NCBI GenBank assembly: GCA_000710935.1
Contig: BAYV01000015.1
Span: 62,001-126,000 of the forward strand
DNA from: Iodidimonas nitroreducens
GTDB lineage: Bacteria > Pseudomonadota > Alphaproteobacteria > Sphingomonadales > Rhodothalassiaceae
Reading direction: 5' to 3'
DNA: 64,000 nucleotides
Shown here piece after piece: positions 1 to 8,041 of the stretch (positions are counted from its first letter, which is position 1; the number at the start of each line of letters is the position of its first letter). The position numbers were made by a program, and so were the translations under genes. The notes beneath the pieces are model-generated. The model searched no databases and was not told the origin of the DNA. It worked only from the letters and a program-made list of their open reading frames with translations.

Positions 1-108
1 CAGAATCTCCCTGTCGGGCGGCAGGGTGGTAAGCCCGCCGCCGGTCGATAGCGCCAGTTCATAAAGATCATCACCATCCAAAGGCCGGGCCGGGCGCAAA
101 AGCAGCAT
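1..108 (-). CDS. astA: Arginine N-succinyltransferase, N-terminal fragment
   Basis: Only the first 36 codons are in the window; the gene runs off the left edge. The protein begins MLLLRPARPLDGDDLYELA and continues with a TGGGLTTLPPDRE stretch, which matches the start of AstA, where a short beta strand is followed by LYELA and GLTTLP. AstA transfers succinyl from succinyl-CoA to arginine, the first step of the arginine succinyltransferase pathway. The ATG lies two bases after the stop of the M20 hydrolase, so the two are probably co-transcribed; a hydrolase of that family next to ast genes is common in Alphaproteobacteria. The call rests on a short stretch, but the motif is distinctive. Confidence 0.75.
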   Translation of the reverse strand, partial: MLLLRPARPLDGDDLYELALSTGGGLTTLPPDREIL

Positions 109-110
109 GA

Positions 111-1409
111 TCAGGCCCCCTCCCCAATCAGCAGATCATCAAAAGCCCCATGGGCGAAGCCAAAGATGATGAGAGCCGATAAGCGGGCGCGTTCGGCGAA
201 GCTTTCCACCAGCACATATTCATCGGCGCTGTGAATATCACCGCCGCGCACCCCCAAAGTATCCACATTGGGCAAGTTTGCGGCCGCCAGATTATTGCCC
301 TCGCAACAGCCGCCGGTGGCGCGATAGGAAATCCCGATATCCATAGCCTCGCCACAGGCGCTGACAATATCAAACAGCGCCTGATTGCGCGGGCCGATGG
401 GCTTGGGCGGACGGTTGAAATCGCCATGAAGGCTGACCTGAAACCCTTCCCGGGCACCGATATCCTTGCTGATCGCCATGAGCCCTTCGCGCACCCATTG
501 GGCATCCGCATCACTTTCCACCCGAACATTAAAGCGCAAAACAGCGCTATCAGGCACGATATTGGGGGCCGCGCCGCCCGCAATCACCGCCGGATTGATG
601 GTCACCCCCGATCTTTGGCCATTCAAGGCATCAAGCTGGGTGATCAATTCGGCCATCATCACCACGGCATTGCGACCAAGGGCAAATTCGCGCCCGGCAT
701 GGGCCGCCCGCCCCCGAACGACAAAGCTGAAATTGCCCGATCCCTTGCGCGCCCCGGCCAGGGTGCCATCGGCCAAAGCCGGTTCATAGGTCAGGCCAAT
801 CCGGGCGAAAGCCGCCCGTTCCGCCAGATAGGCCGCCGATCCCAAAGAGCCGATTTCCTCATCGGCGCTGATCAGCACATCCCAGCCGAAATCACTGAAG
901 TCAAAATCTTCCCACGCCCCGGATCGTTCCACCGCCAAAAGGGCGTGCAGCATCACGATCAATCCGCCCTTCATATCCGCAACACCGGGGCCGTTCAGGG
1001 TTTGATCATCCAGCCAGCGCGGGGTTTGAAAGGGGTGATCGGCGGCAAAAACCGTATCGATATGACCGGTGAGCAAAATCCTGCGCGGGGCCTGTGGGCG
1101 AATGCTGAACAACCGGCATGGCCCCAGTTCCAATGATTGATCCTCGCCTTTCAGGCTGATCATGCGAACCGGCGACAAGGGCAAAAGGGTGCAATCGGCC
1201 CCGGTTTTGGCAAAGGCGTCCTCAAGCGTTTCGCCCATGCGCCGAAGGCCATCGAGATTGCCGCTGCCGCTATTGATTTTTGACCAGGCAATCACCTGAT
1301 CAACCATCGCCGCCTGCTGGCCATCCAGCCATGAAAAGGCATCGGCATGGCGCTTTTTGATCTCAAAAAGCCGGTCGGAAAGCACAGCATTCATCGTCTG
1401 TGGGGTCAC
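111..1409 (-). CDS. M20-family metallohydrolase (ArgE/DapE/CPG2 type) next to astA
   Basis: This is a zinc-dependent amidohydrolase of the M20 peptidase family. It shows GHIDTVF (first metal ligand and catalytic Asp), GVADMKGG (bridging Asp), ADEEIGS (general-base Glu and ligand), a dimerisation domain beginning ARKGSGNFSFVVRGRAAHAG, and GGCCEGNN with a late HSADEY motif for the last ligand. The open frame extends to 1466, but I prefer the GTG at 1407-1409 because GGAG sits six bases upstream and the earlier ATGs lack a ribosome site. It is followed after two bases by astA, suggesting deacylation of an N-acyl amino acid in arginine or ornithine catabolism; the substrate cannot be read from the sequence. 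A 177-base gap separates it from mobA. Confidence 0.8.
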   Translation of the reverse strand: MTPQTMNAVLSDRLFEIKKRHADAFSWLDGQQAAMVDQVIAWSKINSGSGNLDGLRRMGETLEDAFAKTGADCTLLPLSPVRMISLKGEDQSLELGPCRLFSIRPQAPRRILLTGHIDTVFAADHPFQTPRWLDDQTLNGPGVADMKGGLIVMLHALLAVERSGAWEDFDFSDFGWDVLISADEEIGSLGSAAYLAERAAFARIGLTYEPALADGTLAGARKGSGNFSFVVRGRAAHAGREFALGRNAVVMMAELITQLDALNGQRSGVTINPAVIAGGAAPNIVPDSAVLRFNVRVESDADAQWVREGLMAISKDIGAREGFQVSLHGDFNRPPKPIGPRNQALFDIVSACGEAMDIGISYRATGGCCEGNNLAAANLPNVDTLGVRGGDIHSADEYVLVESFAERARLSALIIFGFAHGAFDDLLIGEGA

Positions 1410-1586
1410 AAAACACTCCATATCCCAAGCCATCGGCCCGTTCATGATCGCGCAAAGCCCATTCATAGGGAAAAAGGCAAAAGCAGAACAATCACAAAGG
1501 CGTTCTTTCCAGATGCGACCCCGAAGATAAGGACCTATCCGCGCGGCCCACGAATGAGCCGACCGGGGCGCGCCCCCGCGGGCTGA

Positions 1587-2243
1587 TCATAGCGCATCAC
1601 CGGCACGCCGGAAACGCCGGAAAGAATTATCGCCAAAGTGCCCTTCGCCCCTTGAAGCAAGCCTTTCGGCCTTCTGCAGATCATCATGCGTATTGATATT
1701 GAAAAACGGATCATAAGACGTAATCGGCCAATCCACTTTGGCCATGGTACATTCCCGTGCAAAGCCCTGCATCGACCGACGACCGCTATTCCAATAATCT
1801 GGCAAGATATCAAGCACTTCGGTTCGCCATACACCAGCCAGCGGGTGCAACCTGCCACCAGAACAAGCCAGCGCAACGCCATGACCTTCCAATGCATGAT
1901 GAAGGCGCGGCAGCAGATCATCGGGGAGAAAAGGCATGTCGCACCCGATCATCATCACTGTCGGCATATCCCTTGCTTTGGCAAAAGTCAGCGCGCTTTC
2001 CAAAGCGCTGAGCGGCCCCCCATGATCAGCGGCATCATAAAGTGCGATCATGCCATCTGGCAGATCGATCAGGCTTGTGGGGCGCAAGGCAATCGCCATC
2101 TGATCGCTGTGTTGTGCGGCATAAGCGACCGCATGATCCAATAAACTGCGGCCCGCCAATGCTCGATCAGGCTTACCGCCGCCAATGCGCGCGCCATCAC
2201 CACCGGCCGCGATCACGATGGGAATTGCCCCTCGCTCAGCCAA
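1587..2243 (-). CDS. mobA: Molybdenum cofactor guanylyltransferase
   Basis: MobA links GMP from GTP to molybdopterin, giving the bis-MGD cofactor that NarG needs. The nucleotide-binding motif AAGGDGARIGGGKPDRAL occupies residues 12-29, with the conserved Lys at 24, and the Mg-binding Asp is in GCDMPFLP (Asp102). At 218 residues it is of usual size (about 190-210). It lies 27 bases after the DUF2478 gene and is the last cofactor gene of the leftward nar-Moco run, so it is probably transcribed with the nitrate reductase it serves. It could conceivably be a related MocA-type cytidylyltransferase, but the context favours MobA. Confidence 0.88.
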   Translation of the reverse strand: MAERGAIPIVIAAGGDGARIGGGKPDRALAGRSLLDHAVAYAAQHSDQMAIALRPTSLIDLPDGMIALYDAADHGGPLSALESALTFAKARDMPTVMMIGCDMPFLPDDLLPRLHHALEGHGVALACSGGRLHPLAGVWRTEVLDILPDYWNSGRRSMQGFARECTMAKVDWPITSYDPFFNINTHDDLQKAERLASRGEGHFGDNSFRRFRRAGDAL

Positions 2244-2270
2244 TCCTCGCCCCTTCTTTGATCATGTGCA

Positions 2271-2813
2271 TCATAGGGGTTCGACTTTAGCCGCCGTTAC
2301 GCGATCCACCCACGCCCTCACGGCGGCAGGATCGGGGGGGAGTTCTATGGCCGTCCCCGCAGCAAAAGTCTCGAACGCATCGCGATTGATCGGCCTCAGG
2401 CCAAGAAGAACCGGAATATCCAGTGCCAAGCTCTGAGCGATGACATCGCGAAATCCTCGCCCCTGGGCTTCATGCTTGCCAAATTTATTGATGATCATCA
2501 GGTCTGCGCCCTTATTCAGATCAGCCGCAACCAGCCCCACCGCTGTTTCCAGCGCCCCAAGATCAAGGCGACATCCCCGCGCCGATGGGCCCAGATTTTG
2601 GCTGATACGCAAAACCGGGCCATCAGGCAGCACCCGCACATCCATATCACAGGGGCCAACACCGCCATATGTATCCTTGACCCCGAGCCTTGACCTATTG
2701 ATCTGAACGGTTCCGCAACAGCGCAAACCGCGCGCCATGAGATCAGCGGCCAATTTTGAGAGGATCCTATCCAGATCACCGCGCGTTGGTGCCATCATAA
2801 AGGCAAGTTGCAT
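2271..2813 (-). CDS. DUF2478 protein of molybdenum gene neighbourhoods
   Basis: This 180-residue protein begins MQLAFMMAPTRGDLDRILSK and carries LMIINKFGKHEAQGRGFRDV, which resembles the conserved core of DUF2478 proteins. That family is often encoded near molybdate transport or molybdoenzyme genes, but its biochemical role is not established to my knowledge. I see no convincing P-loop. Here it is set between moeA (21 bases upstream) and mobA (27 bases downstream) in a nitrate reductase operon, which supports a part in cofactor or molybdenum handling. Function beyond that is inference. Confidence 0.75.
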   Translation of the reverse strand: MQLAFMMAPTRGDLDRILSKLAADLMARGLRCCGTVQINRSRLGVKDTYGGVGPCDMDVRVLPDGPVLRISQNLGPSARGCRLDLGALETAVGLVAADLNKGADLMIINKFGKHEAQGRGFRDVIAQSLALDIPVLLGLRPINRDAFETFAAGTAIELPPDPAAVRAWVDRVTAAKVEPL

Positions 2814-2834
2814 CTTTATGCTCCCCAGATTCTC

Positions 2835-4118
2835 TTAGATCGGTTGGAATAAAACGAGAGACCCGGCAGGCAAGGTCTCGATATCCGCAGGCAGGATGAT
2901 CAAGCCATCTGCCGACACCAGATTTTTAACCCCAGCCGATGGCGTAAAATCATCAAACTGCACATAGTCACGACCCCAAGGATCAAAACCGGCAAGCATG
3001 GCAGGCCGAAATTCGCATCGCCCCGGCTTGCGACGGATAGCCGATTTCGTGACAACATGGCGGCGAGCCGGGACAGCTACAGTCTCACCCGCCAATCGCC
3101 GGATCAAAGCCAGACCAAAAATTTGCCATGTTACGAAAGCCGAGAATGGATTGCCCGGCAGCCCAAGCCAAAAAGACCGCCCCATGCGACCAAAAGAGAC
3201 CGGCTTACCCGGCTTGATGGCAACGCCACTGAAAAGCATCTCGCCCCCCAAGCCAATAAAAGCGGGTTTGACATGATCCTCTTCGCCAACTGAAATCCCG
3301 CCCGTTGTGATGACCAGATCAGCCATCGCAAACATTTCATCCATTTGCTTTGCCAAAGCGATGCGATGATCAGCACCCTGCACGCTGGCCACAAGCTCGG
3401 CATCTGTCGCCGCCAAAGAAGCCAGCAGCATCGGCGTATTAACATCCCAGATCTGCGCTGCCGCCCGCACCCCACCGGCCATGCGCAATTCATCGCCACT
3501 CACCAAAAGAGCCACCCGTGGACGTTTCAACACCTCAACACAACCGGCCCCGGCTGCCGCGCAGGCTGCAATATCCCCAGATCGAAGCCTGCGCCCCTTC
3601 TCGAGAATAATTTCACCTTCCATCATATCGCTCCCTGCGTGCCTGATATTAAGGCCGCGAGCAGGGCGGCGGGTCAGCAGCATCTGATCGCCATGGCGCG
3701 TCACATCTTCTTGCATCACCACAGCATCTGCGCCTTTGGGAACAGGGGCACCGGTGAAAATACGTGCTGCCGATGCGCCGGATAAGCTTTCCGGTGCCGC
3801 CTGCCCGGCAGCAATCCGCGCCCTGATCGGCAAAGCCCAGGGGCCGTTTCCAATCAGGGTAGAGGTCGTAAGCGCATAGCCATCCATGGCCGCATGATCA
3901 AATGATGGCACCATGGATTGCGTGATCACCGGCTGCGCCAGAACGCGCCCCAAAGCCTGATCACATGGGATCGTTTCTGATAAATCGGCGGCTGGGTGAT
4001 GGGCCGTCATCTGTGTGGCGATCATCGTCAGAGCCTGATCCCATGCAAGCAAATCTTTTGGCCTGCCTTGGCGGTCGCAGCCACATTTCGACGACTCTAT
4101 AAGGACTTGGTTCATCAT
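2835..4118 (-). CDS. moeA: Molybdopterin molybdenumtransferase
   Basis: MoeA inserts molybdate into adenylated molybdopterin. The 427-residue protein has the MoeA hallmark DHAAMDGYA around residues 74-82, the SGDEL motif, the MogA/MoeA-type TTGGISVGEEDHVKP loop and PGNPFSAFVTW near the C-terminal domain. The N-terminus carries about 25 extra residues with a CGC pair before the family start. The ATG at 4118 follows an AGGAG site. There is an 87-base gap from the prolyl isomerase gene, so it may have a weak promoter of its own, but orientation and content point to co-expression with nar. Confidence 0.93.
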   Translation of the reverse strand: MMNQVLIESSKCGCDRQGRPKDLLAWDQALTMIATQMTAHHPAADLSETIPCDQALGRVLAQPVITQSMVPSFDHAAMDGYALTTSTLIGNGPWALPIRARIAAGQAAPESLSGASAARIFTGAPVPKGADAVVMQEDVTRHGDQMLLTRRPARGLNIRHAGSDMMEGEIILEKGRRLRSGDIAACAAAGAGCVEVLKRPRVALLVSGDELRMAGGVRAAAQIWDVNTPMLLASLAATDAELVASVQGADHRIALAKQMDEMFAMADLVITTGGISVGEEDHVKPAFIGLGGEMLFSGVAIKPGKPVSFGRMGRSFWLGLPGNPFSAFVTWQIFGLALIRRLAGETVAVPARRHVVTKSAIRRKPGRCEFRPAMLAGFDPWGRDYVQFDDFTPSAGVKNLVSADGLIILPADIETLPAGSLVLFQPI

Positions 4119-4205
4119 GACGTCATCTCCTCATTCTCGGCTTTTATCTGGGGCGGTGCCACCGGATGGGCGGTTGAAAGGCCACCCCCAAGCCTTTCTA
4201 TCGGC

Positions 4206-5000
4206 TCAAATCGGATCAAGCGTGGCACCCTCGATCTGAGCTTGGGCAGCCAATTTTTCGACAAATGCCCGCGAAGCCCGCGCCCAAGCGGCTTTTTCCA
4301 GGGCCTCGGCAATCCTGAAACGAACAGCGTCATAGGGCAGCACCTGCCCCGGTGCGATGGCATTCAGGCGAATGATATGCCAGCCATGGCGCGACAGCAC
4401 AGGTTCCAAGCTGATGCACCCTTCGGCAAGGCTGCGTAAAGCCGCCTCGAATTCCGGAACAGTGTCGCCGGGACCAAGCTGCCCGAGATGACCACCGGAT
4501 CTTTTCGATGAGCAATCGCTTTCCCGGGCGGCAAACGCGAAGCTTTTAGCATCATCATCCAGTCGGGCCAGCAGGGCACAAGCCTTTGCCTTGGCCGCCA
4601 GCCGATCAGCATCATCGCGCGGATCGCAACCGCACAGGATATGCGATACATCCCACAAAGGTGCGGATCGAAAGCGCTCGGGGTCCTGCGCCCATGCGGC
4701 GCGCACGGCTTCTTCGGTCACGGGTTCGATCATCAAAGCCTCGTCCAGAAGCGCGCGGATCAAAGCTTCGTCTTCGGTCTCCACCCGTCCGGGGGCTATT
4801 TCCAGCGGATCAGGCTTTAGCCCGCGCGACTTCACCTCTTGCAATAAAAGCGCGCGAATGGCCAGCGCCTGCGCCGCCTTGCGCCAGGCAATGCCGGGCT
4901 TGCCCTTTGGGGCACTGTGATTTTGGGCTTCAGCGGCGACGATTGCCGAAGCGATGGTTTCACCATTCACGATGACATCGGGAAAAAGAGCGGTGCTCAT
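4206..5000 (-). CDS. Parvulin-type peptidyl-prolyl isomerase of the nar operon
   Basis: About 264 residues. A helical N-terminal half is followed by a PpiC/parvulin domain: VSHILCG near its start, a central SGGHLGQLGPGDTVPEFE segment and the closing HGWHIIRL strand. NifM-like proteins share this layout. I chose the ATG at 5000 because GGAG lies eight bases upstream; an in-frame GTG at 5009 overlaps the narI stop. No signal peptide is evident, so it should be cytoplasmic. A parvulin gene directly after narI occurs in other Alphaproteobacteria, so a role in folding or maturing NarGHI is reasonable, but no client can be read from the sequence. Confidence 0.82.
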   Translation of the reverse strand: MSTALFPDVIVNGETIASAIVAAEAQNHSAPKGKPGIAWRKAAQALAIRALLLQEVKSRGLKPDPLEIAPGRVETEDEALIRALLDEALMIEPVTEEAVRAAWAQDPERFRSAPLWDVSHILCGCDPRDDADRLAAKAKACALLARLDDDAKSFAFAARESDCSSKRSGGHLGQLGPGDTVPEFEAALRSLAEGCISLEPVLSRHGWHIIRLNAIAPGQVLPYDAVRFRIAEALEKAAWARASRAFVEKLAAQAQIEGATLDPI

Positions 5001-5005
5001 GATGT

Positions 5006-5791
5006 TCACTCCGCTGCTGTGGGGGCCGAGGGATCGCGCTTTCCCTGCCGCTTATCAAAAGCACGGCGGCGCGCCTCTAATGGGCGACGACGGCGCGAGC
5101 GCACGATCTGGTAACCCGGCCGCGTCAGCAGATAGCGGAAAGGAGCCGCAAAGCCTGACCAGATATGCACAAGCCGTGTAAACGGAAACAGCATCGTGAT
5201 GATCAGGCCCAGGAAGATATGCAATTTGTACAGCCAATGCACATCCACCACCGTGACCCAGGCATTGATGTTCCATGTCACCACGCTTTGCGACCAATTC
5301 ATGAAGCGGACCATTTCCACCCCATCCATGTGCTGCAGGGTTTGCGTGATCGTTAAAAGGCCGATGGCAAGCTGCAACCAGATCAGCACCATGATCAAAA
5401 TATCCGGCAGTGTTGAAGTGACACGGATGCGCGGATCCACAAGGCGACGATGCAAAAGCATCGTGGAGCCGATCAGTGCCGCAATGCCGGCGGGCCCACC
5501 GATCAAAACGGCCATCCATTGCTTCAAAACATAAGGAATACCAAGAGCATCCAAAACCCAGACCGGGGTGAACAACCCGACCAGATGGCCAAAAAACACC
5601 GTCAGAATACCGACATGAAACAGGATCGACCCCCAGATCAGCTGCTTGCGACGCAAAAGCTGACTGGACGCGCTTTTCCAGGTGAAAGGATCGCGTTCAT
5701 AGCGGGCAATGGAGCCAACAAGGAACACCGTGAGCGCCACATAAGGCATGATGCCGAACAGGATGAAGTTGAAATCAAAATCGCCAAACAT
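5006..5791 (-). CDS. narI: Respiratory nitrate reductase gamma subunit, cytochrome b
   Basis: NarI anchors NarGH to the inner membrane and passes quinol electrons through two haems b. The 261-residue protein starts MFGDFDFNFILFG and has five hydrophobic segments. Haem ligands are likely His59 and His69 (LFHVGILTVFFGH) and His191 and His209 in the last helix pair, with the same 10- and 18-residue spacing as in E. coli NarI. The open frame runs on to 6343, but that part is a shadow of narJ; the ATG at 5791 has GGAG upstream and follows the narJ stop by ten bases. The basic tail (RSRRRRPLEARRR) faces the cytoplasm. Confidence 0.95.
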   Translation of the reverse strand: MFGDFDFNFILFGIMPYVALTVFLVGSIARYERDPFTWKSASSQLLRRKQLIWGSILFHVGILTVFFGHLVGLFTPVWVLDALGIPYVLKQWMAVLIGGPAGIAALIGSTMLLHRRLVDPRIRVTSTLPDILIMVLIWLQLAIGLLTITQTLQHMDGVEMVRFMNWSQSVVTWNINAWVTVVDVHWLYKLHIFLGLIITMLFPFTRLVHIWSGFAAPFRYLLTRPGYQIVRSRRRRPLEARRRAFDKRQGKRDPSAPTAAE

Positions 5792-5801
5792 TTTCAGTCT
5801 C

Positions 5802-6518
5802 CTATTTGGCAGCCTGCGCTGCACGCGCGGCATCGGGTGATTGCGGGTCCAATCGGGTGAGCATCTCGCGCACTTGCGGGCAACCGGCTTGGGGATCAGG
5901 CCCGAAGGTAACCTCGGTCTCTTCCCAAACGGCGTCCAAGGCTTCCAGATCAGTGGGATCATCATCGGGTTGGGCCAGCATATCCGCAACAACACCTGCA
6001 TCCGCCTTGATCCCGGCCAGCTTTGAAAGAGCGGCAAGCACAGCGGCATATTCGCTCTCGCGCCGCGCAAGCCGGGCTCTGATCGCATCAAGGATATGCG
6101 CCGCATCCGCCAGAATTTCCCGCGCATCCTCTGGTGTTCGTGTTGAAAGGAATTCCAAAAGCACCGGCAGATGATCGGGCAGTTCCGATGTAACAGGGTG
6201 AAAGCCGCCCGCCCGATAGGTTTCAAGCAGGCTGACCATCGCGCCGCCGCGTTCACGGCTTTCCCCATGAACATGTTCAAACAGATTGAGCGACAAAGTG
6301 CGCGAGCGATCAAAAAGCATGACATAGCGCTCTTGCAGGTCATAAAGATCGCCCTGCCCCAGGCTCTTGGTCAATTTTTGCAATGCGGCGCGCAGAGCGG
6401 GATCAAGGCGCGGATCGGCGCTGAAAACCGCTTCGATCTCGGGCATCGCCTCTTGCAAATCGGCGGTCGGATAGCTGAGCAGCAGCGAAAGCGCCTTTAA
6501 TGTGCGATCCATCATCAA
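5802..6518 (-). CDS. narJ: Nitrate reductase molybdenum cofactor assembly chaperone
   Basis: NarJ is a cytoplasmic chaperone that binds apo-NarG, helps cofactor loading and holds the enzyme until membrane attachment. The 238-residue, mostly helical protein starts MMMDRTLKALSLLLSYP and contains the family stretch LYDLQERYVMLFDRSRTLSLN followed by LFEHVHGESRERG, which is diagnostic. The C-terminus is Ala- and Pro-rich. The start overlaps the narH stop by four bases (ATGA), so translation is probably coupled; an ATG one or two codons later cannot be excluded. Confidence 0.95.
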   Translation of the reverse strand: MMMDRTLKALSLLLSYPTADLQEAMPEIEAVFSADPRLDPALRAALQKLTKSLGQGDLYDLQERYVMLFDRSRTLSLNLFEHVHGESRERGGAMVSLLETYRAGGFHPVTSELPDHLPVLLEFLSTRTPEDAREILADAAHILDAIRARLARRESEYAAVLAALSKLAGIKADAGVVADMLAQPDDDPTDLEALDAVWEETEVTFGPDPQAGCPQVREMLTRLDPQSPDAARAAQAAK

Positions 6519-8041
6519 AAGGACTCCTGCGGAAGGGCCAGAGGCTTCTTCTTGCCGCCGAACAGGCTCGTCTTGCCTGTTTCGCCAGAAGAACAGCCAT
6601 TGCCATCGGTGAACCCGCAGCCGCCGCGAATGTCGGCGCCGGCTTCATTCTGCTCGCGGTGCGCCGTGGGGATCGCGAAACGATCCTCATAATCGGCGAT
6701 GGCCATGATCTTATACATATCCTCGATCATCCGGCCCGACAGGCCGACGCGGGCCGCAATGCCCTCATCGCGCACACCATCAACCGTCAGCGCCCGCATA
6801 TAAAGCCGCATCGCCGACATGCGTTCCAAGGCGTGCACAATCGGGGTCTCGTCGCCCGCCGTCAGCATATTGGCGAGGTATTTGACCGGGATGCGCAGGG
6901 AGCGCACATCCGGCATCTGATCGCTCATCGCGATCTGGCCCGCCTCGGCTGCATTCTGGATCGGCGAGAGCGGCGGGATGTACCACACCATCGGCAGCGT
7001 GCGGTATTCGGGATGCAGGGGAAAGGCGACCTTCCAATCCATCGCCATCTTCCAGATCGGGCTGATCTTTGCCGCCTCGATCCAATCTTCGGGCACACCA
7101 TCGCGGCGGGCAGCAGCGATCACCTCAGGATCATTGGGATCAAGAAACACATCCAGTTGCGCGCCATAAAGATCGGTTTCGCGCTCGGTGCTCGCCGCCG
7201 CCTCGATCTTGTCGGCATCATAAAGGATCACGCCCAGATAGCGGATGCGACCGACGCAGGTTTCCGAACAGACCGTCGGCTGGCCGCTTTCGATGCGTGG
7301 ATAGCAAAAGGTGCATTTCTCGGATTTGCCGGTATCCCAATTATAGTAAACCTTCTTATAGGGACAGCCCGAGATGCACATCCGCCAGCCCCGGCATTTT
7401 TCCTGATCGATAAGGACAATGCCATCTTCTTCGCGCTTGTAGATCGCACCCGAGGGGCACGAAGCCGTGCAGGTGGGGTTGAGGCAATGCTCGCACAAAC
7501 GCGGCAGATACATCATGAAGGTATTTTCATATTCTCCATAAATCTCTTTTTGCACCGCCTCGAAATTATAGTCCTTCGAGCGTTTCGAGAATTCGCCGCC
7601 CAGAATTTCTTCCCAGTTCGGGCCCTTCTCGATTTTTTCCATCCGCTCGCCAGTGATCTTCGATCTGGGGCGCGCGGTGGGAAAATGATCCATTTCGGGC
7701 GCGGATTTCAGATGATCATAATCGAAATCAAAAGGCTCATAATAATCATCGATCTCAGGCATGGAGGGATTGGCGAAGATATTTGCCAAAATCCGCCATT
7801 TGGCCCCCTGTTTGGGATGCAGCTTACCGCTGGCCCCCCGTGTCCAGCCGCCATTCCAGCGCTTCTGGTTTTCCCAATCGGTGGGATAGCCGGTGCCGGG
7901 CTTGGTTTCGACATTGTTGAACCACGCATATTCAACGCCTTCACGCGTGGTCCACACATTCTTGCAGGTGACCGAGCACGTATGACACCCGATGCACTTA
8001 TCAAGGTTTAAAACCTTGCCGATCTGCGCACGAACTCTCAT
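6515..8041 (-). CDS. narH: Respiratory nitrate reductase beta subunit, iron-sulfur protein
   Basis: NarH wires NarI to NarG through four Fe-S clusters. The 508-residue protein starts MRVRAQIGKVLNLDKCIGCH. Cysteine groups are CIGCHTCSVTC, CEHCLNPTCTASC, CRGWRMCISGC and CTFC with a later CSETC. In the third group Trp replaces a Cys, as in other NarH proteins with a [3Fe-4S] centre. The start overlaps the narG stop (ATGA); the frame is open 14 codons further up, inside narG, but without support as a start. The C-terminal tail holds a Gly/Cys-rich GGCGFTDGNGCSSG stretch of unknown meaning. Confidence 0.97.
   Translation of the reverse strand: MRVRAQIGKVLNLDKCIGCHTCSVTCKNVWTTREGVEYAWFNNVETKPGTGYPTDWENQKRWNGGWTRGASGKLHPKQGAKWRILANIFANPSMPEIDDYYEPFDFDYDHLKSAPEMDHFPTARPRSKITGERMEKIEKGPNWEEILGGEFSKRSKDYNFEAVQKEIYGEYENTFMMYLPRLCEHCLNPTCTASCPSGAIYKREEDGIVLIDQEKCRGWRMCISGCPYKKVYYNWDTGKSEKCTFCYPRIESGQPTVCSETCVGRIRYLGVILYDADKIEAAASTERETDLYGAQLDVFLDPNDPEVIAAARRDGVPEDWIEAAKISPIWKMAMDWKVAFPLHPEYRTLPMVWYIPPLSPIQNAAEAGQIAMSDQMPDVRSLRIPVKYLANMLTAGDETPIVHALERMSAMRLYMRALTVDGVRDEGIAARVGLSGRMIEDMYKIMAIADYEDRFAIPTAHREQNEAGADIRGGCGFTDGNGCSSGETGKTSLFGGKKKPLALPQESF

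Noticed and set aside
231-1136. A 301-codon open frame on the plus strand
   Set aside because: Antisense to the M20 hydrolase, which has all catalytic motifs.
1565-1576. Palindrome GGGGCGCGCCCC after mobA
   Set aside because: No T-run; high GC makes such a palindrome likely by chance. It might still pause RNA polymerase.
5792-6343. N-terminal extension of narI
   Set aside because: The extra 184 codons are a shadow of narJ; the ATG at 5791 has a ribosome site and matches the NarI start.
6500-8011. A 503-codon open frame on the plus strand
   Set aside because: It is exactly antisense to narH, which has full Fe-S motifs. The frame stays open because of codon bias; it has no recognisable protein features.
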